In this document: piece after piece, positions 16,735 through 24,902 of the stretch
Numbering within the stretch: position 1 is the stretch's first letter
How the letters are laid out: each line of letters begins with the position of its first letter
Assembly: GCF_004366035.1 (NCBI RefSeq)
Contig: NZ_SOEE01000008.1
Coordinates: forward strand, 257,989 to 321,988
Direction of reading: 5' to 3'
DNA: 64,000 nucleotides
Source of the DNA: Cytobacillus oceanisediminis
GTDB lineage: Bacteria; Bacillota; Bacilli; Bacillales; Cytobacillaceae
Notes under the pieces: model-generated
What the model was told of the DNA's origin: nothing
Seen by the model: only the letters and a program-made list of their open reading frames with translations
The model's database searches: none
Program-made: the position numbers and the translations under genes

Positions 16735-18291
16735 TTATCTGCCTACAACGCCCATGCCGTTGATGATCTTATCGAGCATTTCATCAACCACAGTAATATT
16801 TCTTGCTGAAGCGTTGTATGCATGTTGGAATTTAATCATATTGGTCATTTCTTCGTCTAATGACACGGCACTGACAGATTGCCTGTTCTGCTCAACAGAG
16901 GCAGCCAAAATGGCAGAGTTCCTTAGATCTTTTTGGGCACTTTGTGAATCGACGCCCAGCCGGCCGATAAGTCCGGAATAATACGAATCAAGGCTGCCAT
17001 TTAAATTAGCCCTTTCTTCAGGACTTAGTGATTCATAGCTGCTGAAGCTTTTCTTTCTTAAATCAGCGAGCAGCTGAGCATTTCCGTTATCGCCTGAAGC
17101 ACCGCTAGCTGAACCTGCCGCAATTTTTGAGGAATCATCCAATATTTCCTGCTTAACTTTAATCGATTGAGCCGCATTTCCTGCAGTATATTCAAAAAAG
17201 TCCAAACCAGATGGATCATCAGCCCCGAGCGAAAAACCTTCACGATGAATCTTATTAAACTCTTTCGCAAAAGCCTCTGTCATTTTATTCAGTTTATCCA
17301 GCATTTCAGGGTAAACCCCTTTAGCTTCGCCACCAGATTCATAACCAAAGCTCTTAACTAATCCTGCAAGCTCTCCGGATAATTTACTGAAGTCATTAAT
17401 AGTTTCTGATCCTATCTTTAAGCTGGAAATAAAGCCATCACTGCTTTTTTCAACCTCAAGCTTGTTTACATCCTTAATTCCTGCCTCCTTAGTTACAGGA
17501 ACCAATTGAATCGGAGGCTCGAATGACTTTCCATCCTGCTGGACAATTTCAATATTATAAAGCCCATCCGCTATTTTCTGGGCATTACCGTAATCATTCG
17601 GAATAACCTTAGATACCTTTATATTAACCAGCTTTGATAGATTATCCACCAGCACATCCCGCTGGTCATATAGATCATTCGGCAGATAGCCATGCGGTTC
17701 TACCGATGCAATCTGCTTATTCAGCGTATTGATTTGAGCAACAATGGCATTAATTTCATCCGCCTTAACGTTAATCTGGCTTCCGATATCTTCCTGGACT
17801 CTTGTCAGGGAATTATAATAATAGTTCAGTGTATCAGCGACCATTTGACCGGTTGCGGCAACTACATCCCTTGCACCCGTATTCTCTGTATGGCTTGATA
17901 AATCCTGAATAGCATTCCAGAACTTTTCAAGGGTGCTGTGCAGACCATTCTCAGATGGCTCATTCATGATTTCTTCCATTTTAGTCAGGGATTCACTCAT
18001 CGCACCATAATAGCCCATTTTTGTGCTTTCAGTACGATATTGCATATCCAGGAATCCTTCACGAATACGCTGGACCGATCCTGCTTCTACCCCTGTCCCC
18101 ATCTGCCCTGGAATTTGCGGACGGTTAAGCCCAGCACCAGGATATGGCTCAGTCTGTGAAAAGTTAATCCGCTGCCTGGTATATCCTGGCGTATTCGCAT
18201 TTGAAATATTATGTCCGGTTGTATATAAAGCACTTTGTTGGGTGAACATGCCGCGGCGGGCTGTTTCGAGTCCCATGAAAGTTGAACGCAT
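16735..18291 (-). CDS. flgK: Flagellar hook-associated protein FlgK
   Basis: The 518-residue HAP1 has the N-terminal rod/hook motif (STFMGLETARRGM, then NTPGYTRQRI near residue 34) and the C-terminal SLDEEMTNMIKFQHAYNASARNI region. It forms the first hook-filament junction layer and lies between flgN and flgL. GGAGG precedes the ATG. Confidence 0.97.
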   Translation of the reverse strand: MRSTFMGLETARRGMFTQQSALYTTGHNISNANTPGYTRQRINFSQTEPYPGAGLNRPQIPGQMGTGVEAGSVQRIREGFLDMQYRTESTKMGYYGAMSESLTKMEEIMNEPSENGLHSTLEKFWNAIQDLSSHTENTGARDVVAATGQMVADTLNYYYNSLTRVQEDIGSQINVKADEINAIVAQINTLNKQIASVEPHGYLPNDLYDQRDVLVDNLSKLVNIKVSKVIPNDYGNAQKIADGLYNIEIVQQDGKSFEPPIQLVPVTKEAGIKDVNKLEVEKSSDGFISSLKIGSETINDFSKLSGELAGLVKSFGYESGGEAKGVYPEMLDKLNKMTEAFAKEFNKIHREGFSLGADDPSGLDFFEYTAGNAAQSIKVKQEILDDSSKIAAGSASGASGDNGNAQLLADLRKKSFSSYESLSPEERANLNGSLDSYYSGLIGRLGVDSQSAQKDLRNSAILAASVEQNRQSVSAVSLDEEMTNMIKFQHAYNASARNITVVDEMLDKIINGMGVVGR

Positions 18292-18309
18292 GTTTGTTCC
18301 TCCGTTCTG

Positions 18310-18789
18310 CTAAACTTTCGAGTTGAAAATTCCTGAATTTATTTTTTCTGAAGTCTTTTTGGCAGGCGGGCCGTAGTTCATTGTTTCAGGCTGCGGCCTT
18401 AAAAGATTCATAGATACATTTACAAACTGAAGCGAATGATGAACAAGCTGCTGGTTTAGGAAGTTCTGCTCTTTCAGTTCATATACCAGCTCAGCAAGCT
18501 CCTTCGTGATGACCTCAAGCTTGAAGCGATCATGCTGCGTGAGGATATTTAAGCAATCGGAAACTGTAGGACTCTCAAGCATAGGTGCTATCGCCTTCGC
18601 TGCCTTTTCCCGCTCTTTATCCAATCGGCCGATAGCGGCAATATGAGTCTGCTCATCCTTCAGCATCTGATTTAGGGCGTCCATGTCGCCGGTCTTAATA
18701 ATGTCTGTCTTTTTAACTGCGAGTTCATAAAGGCTTTTATGAAGCTTTAGCAGTTTTTCCATCGCTGCAGTAAGTGCTTCGGCTGACAT
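18310..18789 (-). CDS. flgN: FlgN-type flagellar export chaperone
   Basis: The 159-residue helical protein is in the yvyG/flgN position between flgM and flgK. FlgN chaperones FlgK and FlgL for export. A heptad-rich helical hairpin spans residues 5-140, with a short Pro/Lys tail. GAGGAGGG precedes the ATG. The assignment combines position and fold type. Confidence 0.9.
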   Translation of the reverse strand: MSAEALTAAMEKLLKLHKSLYELAVKKTDIIKTGDMDALNQMLKDEQTHIAAIGRLDKEREKAAKAIAPMLESPTVSDCLNILTQHDRFKLEVITKELAELVYELKEQNFLNQQLVHHSLQFVNVSMNLLRPQPETMNYGPPAKKTSEKINSGIFNSKV

Positions 18790-18804
18790 GCCATTCCCTC
18801 CTCA

Positions 18805-19071
18805 TTACTTTTTCGTATAAAAATTGGCGATGCTTTTCGCGACTTCTTTTGGATTGATTTTATAGGTACCGTTCTCTACCTGGATTTTAAGCTCTTCTAC
18901 CTTGGCTTTGCGGTTTTCGCTCAGCTGTGATACCTGCTGCATTTCCTTAGCGGTAGAGCTGATTTCGATTTTATCTGATGCCGTCCTGGCTGTTTTTCCT
19001 GCATTTTCAAGCTTGTTCATTTGGCGTTTGTATGGGTTCACGCCTGAAGGACCAAAGTTATTGATTTTCAT
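18805..19071 (-). CDS. flgM: Anti-sigma-D factor FlgM
   Basis: The 88-residue protein shows the FlgM layout: a disordered N-terminus opening MKINNFGPSGVNPYKRQ, then KIEISSTAKEMQQ and the C-terminal sigma-binding helices ending in a VAKSIANFY segment. It holds sigma-D inactive until the hook is complete. Its own promoter is sigma-D type, giving the usual feedback. Confidence 0.95.
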   Translation of the reverse strand: MKINNFGPSGVNPYKRQMNKLENAGKTARTASDKIEISSTAKEMQQVSQLSENRKAKVEELKIQVENGTYKINPKEVAKSIANFYTKK

Positions 19072-19114
19072 GTGTACCCCTCACTTTCTTTCCGGTCGAA
19101 TTACCCTAAGTCTA

Positions 19115-19141
19115 TTATCGGCTATAAGTTCAGTTTCTTTA
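19115..19141 (-). promoter_or_regulatory. Sigma-D promoter of the flgM operon
   Basis: TAAA (19141-19138), exactly 15 bases and GCCGATAA (19122-19115) on the minus strand form the best sigma-D match in the window. It lies 44 bases before the flgM ATG. Confidence 0.92.
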
Positions 19142-19214
19142 AATGTTAATTTAACTTTGGCAAAAAATACATCTATAAGCCCATAGAAAAAGCTATGTGA
19201 ATGAGTCACATAGC

Positions 19215-19646
19215 TTAGAATCGCCTATTGATTTTTTCATTGACGGCAAAATAGGTGCCGTGTTTTTCTCTTTGAGCTGCTTCTTTTCTTCGTTCTTCTT
19301 CAGAGGTAAACTGCTGGAGATCTTTCTTCAAATCCCCTGCACAGCTGCCGCACAGCTTACCTTCCCGGATGCTTGTCCCGCATTTGTCACAAGGATAACC
19401 CAGGTTTGGAAATTGAGCCAGCTTCAAGCGGCCGGTTTTTATGAACTTTATGATGAGCTCTTCTTCAACACCGGTCGCTCCCACAACCTCCATCATCTTG
19501 GCAGTCCGATTTTCCCTCTTCCGGATAAACTGGTAAACCGTCTCGTAAGCCTTTTCTTCTTCCTTCCAGCAGTCCTGACAGACATTGCGGAATTGATTTT
19601 GGACAAAAATGGCATCACATTTCGGGCAGTTTGATAACTCAGCCAT
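19215..19646 (-). CDS. yvyF: YvyF-like flagellar operon zinc-ribbon protein
   Basis: The 143-residue protein matches the TIGR03826/YvyF family. It has an N-terminal zinc-ribbon-like pair (CPKCDAIF near residue 7, then CQDCW near 29) and a second cysteine pair in the C-terminal part (CDKCGTSIREGKLCGSC), with an HTH-like helix between them (GATGVEEELIIKFIKTGRL). It sits between comF and flgM as in B. subtilis. A regulatory, nucleic-acid-binding role is suggested by the architecture but unproven. Confidence 0.9.
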   Translation of the reverse strand: MAELSNCPKCDAIFVQNQFRNVCQDCWKEEEKAYETVYQFIRKRENRTAKMMEVVGATGVEEELIIKFIKTGRLKLAQFPNLGYPCDKCGTSIREGKLCGSCAGDLKKDLQQFTSEEERRKEAAQREKHGTYFAVNEKINRRF

Positions 19647-19716
19647 ATGATTCTTCCTCTCTCAGTTTGTGATGAAATTATTATAGCTCGAAGAATAGGA
19701 TAATTATAGAAAAATA

Positions 19717-22302
19717 TTATTCGAAGTACAGATGGCTGCTGGCTGTTTCTATGAATCGGGATTCAGGAACGGAGGGGCTTTGCTCTAGCTGTACCTGCAG
19801 AGTATCAAGCATCCCTGCTAGTTCAGCTCTCGGTCCCTCTTCGATAATAAATTGAAATCCATAATTAGTCAGAGCATCTGATATTTCATCTTTCCGGACA
19901 ATCGTTCCGGTAAAGGAGAGAACCTCTCCTAAAAGCTTGGTTTCAATTAATAGAATGATATCCTTCCTCACAGGGAGCTTCATCTTTGAAACAAATTTTA
20001 CTCCGCCTGCACTCATATCTTCAATCAGGATTTTCGCGCTGCCCATTTTGACAGGTTTGCTGTTAAGCTCTAAGATGGTCATTTCTGCCTCCAGCGGATA
20101 GGGAAATTCGACTCGAACATACTTGCGCAAACCTTTAAATACATTGTCTTCCTTGATATTTTGCGGCTTCAGGGTGCCAATTAACAGTTTCTGCTCAAAG
20201 GCCGGAGGCGGAATTGGCTTACTGAAAAGATACCCCTGTATTTGGTCGCAATCATTCTTCCTTAAAGAATAGAACTGTTCAAAGGTCTCTACACCTTCTG
20301 CTACCACCTTCATATTCAGCCCATGGGCAAGCTGAATCAGATTGGCTGTAATGATTGCATCTTCCGCGTTTTTATCCATTGCCTGGATAAACGTTTTATC
20401 AATCTTTAAAACATCAAATTTATAATTCTTCAGCTGTGTGATGGAGGAATACCCGGTTCCAAAGTCATCCAGCGCAATTTTCACGCCCATTTCTCCCAAC
20501 TCTTTAAGCACTGCAATCACATTTTCGGAATAGCTGATTAGGGAAGATTCCGTCAATTCGATTTCAATGAATGATGCATCAAGGTGATTCTCATCTAACG
20601 CCTTTTTTATCGTGGAAACAAGACAACTTTTCAAGAAGCTCAGCGGAGAGATGTTTACAGATATCGGAACAATCGATAAACCTCGTTCCTTCCAGGAGTA
20701 AATCTGGCTGCATACTTTCCTTATCACGTATTCACCTATATTTATGATTAAACCCGTTTCCTCTGCCACTGGTATAAATTCCAGCGGCGAAACTCTGCCC
20801 CATTCCGGATGATTCCACCTTAATAAAGCTTCGGCACTTACTATTTTGCCGGTCTTCGTATCCACTCTTGGCTGGTATTCAAGAAAAAACTCATCATTTT
20901 GAATGGCTTTTCTCATATCCTGTTCAAGTGTAAAAAGCTTATAAGATTCAATATCCATGGAAGGATGGTAAACCTGGAATCTATTATTCCCTTTCTGCTT
21001 GGCATGGTACAGGGAAGATTCCGCATTTCTGATCAATTCATCAGCTGTGCTCCCATTATCCGGATATAAACTAATGCCTATAGATGGGGTAATATTAAGC
21101 TCAAAGCTGTCGATGTGGAATGGTTCAGAGAAAATTTCATTAATGGAATCTGCTAATTGCGCAGGATCCTCCTTTTCCTGGATATATTCCATAATAACTG
21201 CGAATTGATCACCGGAAATTCTTGCTGAAAAATAGACTGAATTTAGCTTCTCCTTAATTCTATGTGAAACAAGCCTAAGAAGTTCATCTCCTGAAGAGTG
21301 TCCAAAGGTATCATTAATCTGCTTTAACCGTTCCAGATCAAAAAACAAGACAACGAAATTCTGTTGTTCATCGTCTTCAATAAGGCTCTGGAGCTTCTGA
21401 TCAAAGTACCGGCGGTTCGGCAGATCGGTCAAATGATCATAAAATGCCATACGCCTCATTCTCTTTTCAAGCCATTTTTGTTCTGTAATGTCTGTTACAA
21501 AGCCATCAACCCGGATTAGCTCGCCTCTTTCATCTAAATAGGGGATACTATGATCATTCACCCATCTAAGCTCACCAGATTTATGGTAAATGCGATATTG
21601 GCAGCGAATGCTCTTCCCATGTATCAGATTTACCCGGTTGGCTTCCAGACTTTGCAGGTCATCGGGATGGATCACTTCGTCCCATAAATCGAAATTGTCA
21701 ATTAGCTCGCTTGCTGTGTACCCGAAAATGCCTTCTACCCCCCTGGAGAAATGAATTACCTTTCTTTCTATTAAATCGGCGGAATAAATGCCCACATCAA
21801 GATTTTCATAGATTTGTCCTATTTTTCGCTCATTTTCATAGAGCTTTTCTTCCATGCGCCTTTTTTCAGTTATATCCTGAATCGTTGCAATGATTTTCGG
21901 TGATCCGCTTTCTTCAGAAAAATAGTCCGCACGATGATGAATATACCGTTCCTCTCCATCCTGCCTGATTATCCGGCATATCAAATCCACACTATTCTTT
22001 TCGTTTAGCAGCTTTTGAAACTGATCTTCAAAAGCCGGACGGTCGTCTGGATGAAGATAACTTAAATACATTCTGAAGTCTGGAAAAAAGCCATTTTGAG
22101 GTTTTAGGCCAAAAATCCGAAACAGCTGATCAGACCAAAACCCTTTATCATTTTCAATATCGTACTCCAGGCTTCCAATGTTTGCGATCTTCTGAGCCTG
22201 GTTCAGATTGTTTCTTATTTTAGTAAATTCCATTTGCTGACTGCTATATTCAGCCATATCTTTAGTGGTGTTTTCACCATCCTGTGAGATTATTTCGTCC
22301 AC
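19717..22302 (-). CDS. PAS-PAS-GGDEF-EAL-PilZ cyclic-di-GMP protein
   Basis: The 861-residue cytoplasmic protein has two PAS domains (about 25-135 and 140-255), a GGDEF domain (about 275-430), an EAL domain (about 440-680) and a C-terminal PilZ domain (about 730-830). The GGDEF motif is degenerate (SGDQF), so cyclase activity is doubtful. The EAL domain keeps SAEALLRW, DDFGTGYSS and VAEGVET, so phosphodiesterase activity is likely. PilZ keeps an RKYVRVEF entry and DMSAGGV. The GTG at 22302 is preferred: AAAGGATG lies seven bases upstream, and the longer in-frame start falls inside the c-di-GMP riboswitch. It breaks the usual yvyF-comF adjacency and probably tunes motility or surface attachment. 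Confidence 0.93.
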   Translation of the reverse strand: MDEIISQDGENTTKDMAEYSSQQMEFTKIRNNLNQAQKIANIGSLEYDIENDKGFWSDQLFRIFGLKPQNGFFPDFRMYLSYLHPDDRPAFEDQFQKLLNEKNSVDLICRIIRQDGEERYIHHRADYFSEESGSPKIIATIQDITEKRRMEEKLYENERKIGQIYENLDVGIYSADLIERKVIHFSRGVEGIFGYTASELIDNFDLWDEVIHPDDLQSLEANRVNLIHGKSIRCQYRIYHKSGELRWVNDHSIPYLDERGELIRVDGFVTDITEQKWLEKRMRRMAFYDHLTDLPNRRYFDQKLQSLIEDDEQQNFVVLFFDLERLKQINDTFGHSSGDELLRLVSHRIKEKLNSVYFSARISGDQFAVIMEYIQEKEDPAQLADSINEIFSEPFHIDSFELNITPSIGISLYPDNGSTADELIRNAESSLYHAKQKGNNRFQVYHPSMDIESYKLFTLEQDMRKAIQNDEFFLEYQPRVDTKTGKIVSAEALLRWNHPEWGRVSPLEFIPVAEETGLIINIGEYVIRKVCSQIYSWKERGLSIVPISVNISPLSFLKSCLVSTIKKALDENHLDASFIEIELTESSLISYSENVIAVLKELGEMGVKIALDDFGTGYSSITQLKNYKFDVLKIDKTFIQAMDKNAEDAIITANLIQLAHGLNMKVVAEGVETFEQFYSLRKNDCDQIQGYLFSKPIPPPAFEQKLLIGTLKPQNIKEDNVFKGLRKYVRVEFPYPLEAEMTILELNSKPVKMGSAKILIEDMSAGGVKFVSKMKLPVRKDIILLIETKLLGEVLSFTGTIVRKDEISDALTNYGFQFIIEEGPRAELAGMLDTLQVQLEQSPSVPESRFIETASSHLYFE

Positions 22303-22354
22303 TTCAAAACATCCTTTCCAATAAAAAAGGCAAACGAAAATAGTTCTTCTTCTG

Positions 22355-22431
22355 TGCAGCCCGGCTGCCATGGCAGAAACCTGCTTTAGGCCCGCAGCTT
22401 TGCGTCTTTTACTTTCGTAAAATTTGCCCTG
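22355..22431 (-). promoter_or_regulatory. Cyclic-di-GMP-I (GEMM-I) riboswitch
   Basis: On the minus strand the leader reads AGGGCAAA (22431-22423 region), a short stem capped by a GAAA tetraloop, GACGCAAAGC (22407-22398), GGGCCTAA, then GGCAGCCGGGCTGC ending near 22356. These are the conserved elements of the GEMM-I aptamer, including the GAAA tetraloop and its receptor side. It ends about 50 bases before the GTG of the GGDEF-EAL-PilZ gene. No clean terminator was identified, so I cannot say whether control is transcriptional or translational. Confidence 0.95.
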
Positions 22432-22440
22432 GATTAGAAT

Positions 22441-22469
22441 ATTTTAACATAGGATTATTTTCCTAATAA
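22441..22469 (-). promoter_or_regulatory. Likely promoter of the c-di-GMP riboswitch transcript
   Basis: TTATTA (22469-22464), 17 bases and TAAAAT (22446-22441) with an extended TG dinucleotide just upstream. Transcription would start a few bases before the aptamer, so the GGDEF-EAL-PilZ gene can be expressed independently of comF. Confidence 0.6.
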
Positions 22470-22512
22470 CTATCTATTTCAAAAATATAGCTTTGTAAAA
22501 TTTGACAAAACG

Positions 22513-23211
22513 CTAACCTCTTGCCAATGTAACCGATGATACTGATGCAGCACCCCCTTCTTTCAGAACTTTCGCTGCATGATATAGAGTCGAGCCGGTT
22601 GTATAAATATCGTCAATCAGGATAATCTTCCTATTTTCGATATTGAGATTTAGCGGCTCGAAGACCTGATTAAGATGAATTCGGTCAAACCGCGATTTCT
22701 TGGATTGCTTTTCTGAGTGTATTCGCTGCAGCAGTTCCATCACGGTAAAGCCTGCCTCATAGATAAGTGCAGCAGACTGATTAAAGCCTCGTTCATAAAG
22801 CCTTTGAGGACTGAGAGGTATTGGAACGAGATAGTCGAATTCTACGGTTTTCAGCTTTTCCCTTATAAAAGGAGAGAAAGCCTTCGCAAAAATATAATCA
22901 CCCCGGAATTTATATCGGGCTATTGTTTCTTTCATGAAGTCATCGTACATAAAGATAGAAATATTTTTCTCAAACATCCCTGACCACCCTGGATTCTGAT
23001 TCCACCTTAGACAATCTGTACATAGATCGGCTTTTCTAAATTGAGGATCTTGGATGCTGAAAGGCCGGCTGCATTTACTGCAAGTATCGCCTTTGATAAA
23101 TGGAAGTTTATCGATGCAGGTCTGGCATAAATGATTCTCTTTTGGCCGCGACCAGAGAGTTGTCCAGCTAACTGCTGACATGATTTCTCCATGACAAATT
23201 AAGCAATTAAT
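22513..23211 (-). CDS. comFC: Competence protein ComFC, apparent ATT start
   Basis: The 232-residue protein has N-terminal zinc-ribbon cysteines (CLIC, then CQTC and CSKC) followed by a phosphoribosyltransferase-like domain with IILIDDIYTTGST near residue 187. ComFC is required for DNA uptake in transformation. The first ATG (23181) would remove the leading CLIC pair, which aligns with the N-terminus of B. subtilis ComFC (MICLLC). The frame stays open to ATT at 23211, which overlaps the comFA stop and is preceded by AAAGGA about ten bases upstream. I therefore place the start there; the ATG at 23181 is the conservative alternative. Confidence 0.88.
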   Translation of the reverse strand: MNCLICHGEIMSAVSWTTLWSRPKENHLCQTCIDKLPFIKGDTCSKCSRPFSIQDPQFRKADLCTDCLRWNQNPGWSGMFEKNISIFMYDDFMKETIARYKFRGDYIFAKAFSPFIREKLKTVEFDYLVPIPLSPQRLYERGFNQSAALIYEAGFTVMELLQRIHSEKQSKKSRFDRIHLNQVFEPLNLNIENRKIILIDDIYTTGSTLYHAAKVLKEGGAASVSSVTLARG

Positions 23212-24694
23212 AGTCGATCAGTCCTTTCTTTTTGGCCTCAGTGTTCATTTTGATGATTTGTTTTTGAGCCTTGACCATGCTTCCGGTTTTGCCGTAGTGG
23301 AAAAAGGTAATATCACCGCTTGGAAATTGAGCGCTTCTGCCGACCCGGCCGGCAATTTGGACAAGGGCGCTTTCCGTGAAGATGCGGTCTTCTGCTCCGA
23401 GTACTGCAACATCAATATTAGGGAAGGTAACCCCTCTTTCCAGGATGGTCGTTGTTAAAAGCATTGGGATCTCTTTATTGCGCATCATTTGGACTTTGTC
23501 TTTTCGATCGGGGTCTTCCGCGTGGACAGCTTGGATTTTAGGATAGGTTTTACGAAGGATGGTGAGGACTTTTTCCATTTTATCGATTTTCGGAAAGAAG
23601 AGCAGGCACTGCTTCTGGTTATCGAGCCTCTTTTTGATCCATTGGCTAACTGCTGACGGGAGTTTGTCTTTTTTTAGTGAATTCTCCCAATTTCCGCACC
23701 ACTTGAAAGACGGTACAGGCAATGGATGACGATGATATCTAGCCGGGATAGTGACAAAGTTCCTTTTTCCGCTGTGGCATTCATTTTGCCAATTTTGACT
23801 GGGGGTTGCAGTTAAATAGATCATAGAGGAGGTTTCTTTACGGGACTGGCGGACAGCATACTGAAGGCTTTCGTCTGCCGTATAAGGAAAGGCATCCACT
23901 TCATCAAGGATTACGGTGTCAAATGCTTTGTAAAAGCGGAGGAGCTGATGCGTGGTTGCGATAGTTAAAGGAGCTTGGGTATGGCGGTCCTCACTGCCGC
24001 CGTAGAGGACAGCTACCTGAATACCAGGGAAGACTGCTTTAAGCCGCGGACCAAGCTCCAGTACAACGTCTGTTCTCGGGGTGGCAATGCACACTCTTTT
24101 ACCAAAGGCGAGTGCTGCATTGATTCCTTCAAATAGAACTTCTGTTTTTCCTGCTCCGCAGACAGCCCATACGAGGAGTTCCTTATTTTCAATCACAGCC
24201 TGCTTTACCTGGTCGGAGGCAACCTGCTGTCCGGGTGATAGGGTGCCTGCCCATACTAAGGGATGCTCCTTCCGTTCATGAACAGGCTCAGGACCGCACC
24301 AACTGAAGAGAGGGGTGCACTCACTAACACGCCCCATCATGATGCATTTCCGGCAGTAAGTACATTCTTTTTCACCGCATCTGGCACAGGGAAAACTTGC
24401 GAACAGTGAACGCTCTTTATTGCCGCACCTGGCACAAACTGTCTTGACTTTGGTCTTAGTTATTCCTTTTCGGTAAGAAATATAGCCATTTTCAAAGTGC
24501 TGATGGATTTCATTGAGTGGATTCAGGAGATTTTCGAGTAAAATTTGTTTTCCGTAGAGGACTTGCTGGAGTTCTTTGTTAAATGGGTAGTTTTCGTTGA
24601 GTGGAGGCTCTGGAATGGTGTCAATGGAGGATATCTGAAGGCTTTCTGGAGGAAAACCGTTTAGATATGGGGTCATATTAGGGGTAAATCTCAA
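23207..24694 (-). CDS. comFA: ComFA DNA translocation ATPase
   Basis: The 495-residue DEAD-like helicase has a four-cysteine zinc-binding region (VCARCGN near residue 91, then CARCGEKECTYCRKC), Walker A (VCGAGKTE near 178), Walker B (LDEVDAFPY near 265), TATPS (motif III) and a C-terminal helicase domain (QIAGRVGRSA). It powers entry of single-stranded DNA through ComEC. TTG start six bases after AGAGGTG. comFB, which lies between comFA and comFC in B. subtilis, is absent. Confidence 0.96.
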   Translation of the reverse strand: MRFTPNMTPYLNGFPPESLQISSIDTIPEPPLNENYPFNKELQQVLYGKQILLENLLNPLNEIHQHFENGYISYRKGITKTKVKTVCARCGNKERSLFASFPCARCGEKECTYCRKCIMMGRVSECTPLFSWCGPEPVHERKEHPLVWAGTLSPGQQVASDQVKQAVIENKELLVWAVCGAGKTEVLFEGINAALAFGKRVCIATPRTDVVLELGPRLKAVFPGIQVAVLYGGSEDRHTQAPLTIATTHQLLRFYKAFDTVILDEVDAFPYTADESLQYAVRQSRKETSSMIYLTATPSQNWQNECHSGKRNFVTIPARYHRHPLPVPSFKWCGNWENSLKKDKLPSAVSQWIKKRLDNQKQCLLFFPKIDKMEKVLTILRKTYPKIQAVHAEDPDRKDKVQMMRNKEIPMLLTTTILERGVTFPNIDVAVLGAEDRIFTESALVQIAGRVGRSAQFPSGDITFFHYGKTGSMVKAQKQIIKMNTEAKKKGLIDY

Positions 24695-24727
24695 TTAGTT
24701 CACCTCTGGATTAAATAGTTTGGATCT

Positions 24728-24840
24728 CTATTTGTAAGTTTTTCGGTTCTATTTGCAAGTTTTCGGATCTATTTGCAGATTTAGGTTCGCCATTTGCATA
24801 TTCAAGCTTTCTACTTGCAGGAATCCTAAATCTATTTGCA
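24728..24840 (-). repeat. Phased degenerate repeat array, core TGCAAATAG on the minus strand, period 20-21 bp
   Basis: CTATTTGCA and close variants start at 24728, 24749, 24769, 24790, 24811 and 24832, spaced 21, 20, 21, 21 and 21 bases. This is the reverse complement of the core in the 7818-7909 array. It lies between the degV terminator and the comFA start, so any comFA transcript from upstream must cross it. Confidence 0.85.
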
Positions 24841-24864
24841 AATCCACATCACTCCTCTCAAAAA

Positions 24865-24890
24865 TCTGCGCCATCCCAAGAATGGCGCAC
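24865..24890 (-). terminator. Terminator after degV
   Basis: TGCGCCAT (24867-24874) pairs with ATGGCGCA (24882-24889); the minus strand continues with ATTTTTGAG. It lies 13 bases past the degV stop. Confidence 0.85.
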
Positions 24891-24902
24891 CCAAACACAA
24901 CC

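Noticed and set aside
22302..22371. Longer N-terminus for the GGDEF-EAL-PilZ protein from an ATG at 22371
   Set aside because: That ATG lies inside the c-di-GMP riboswitch and has no ribosome binding site. The GTG at 22302 has AAAGGATG at good spacing.
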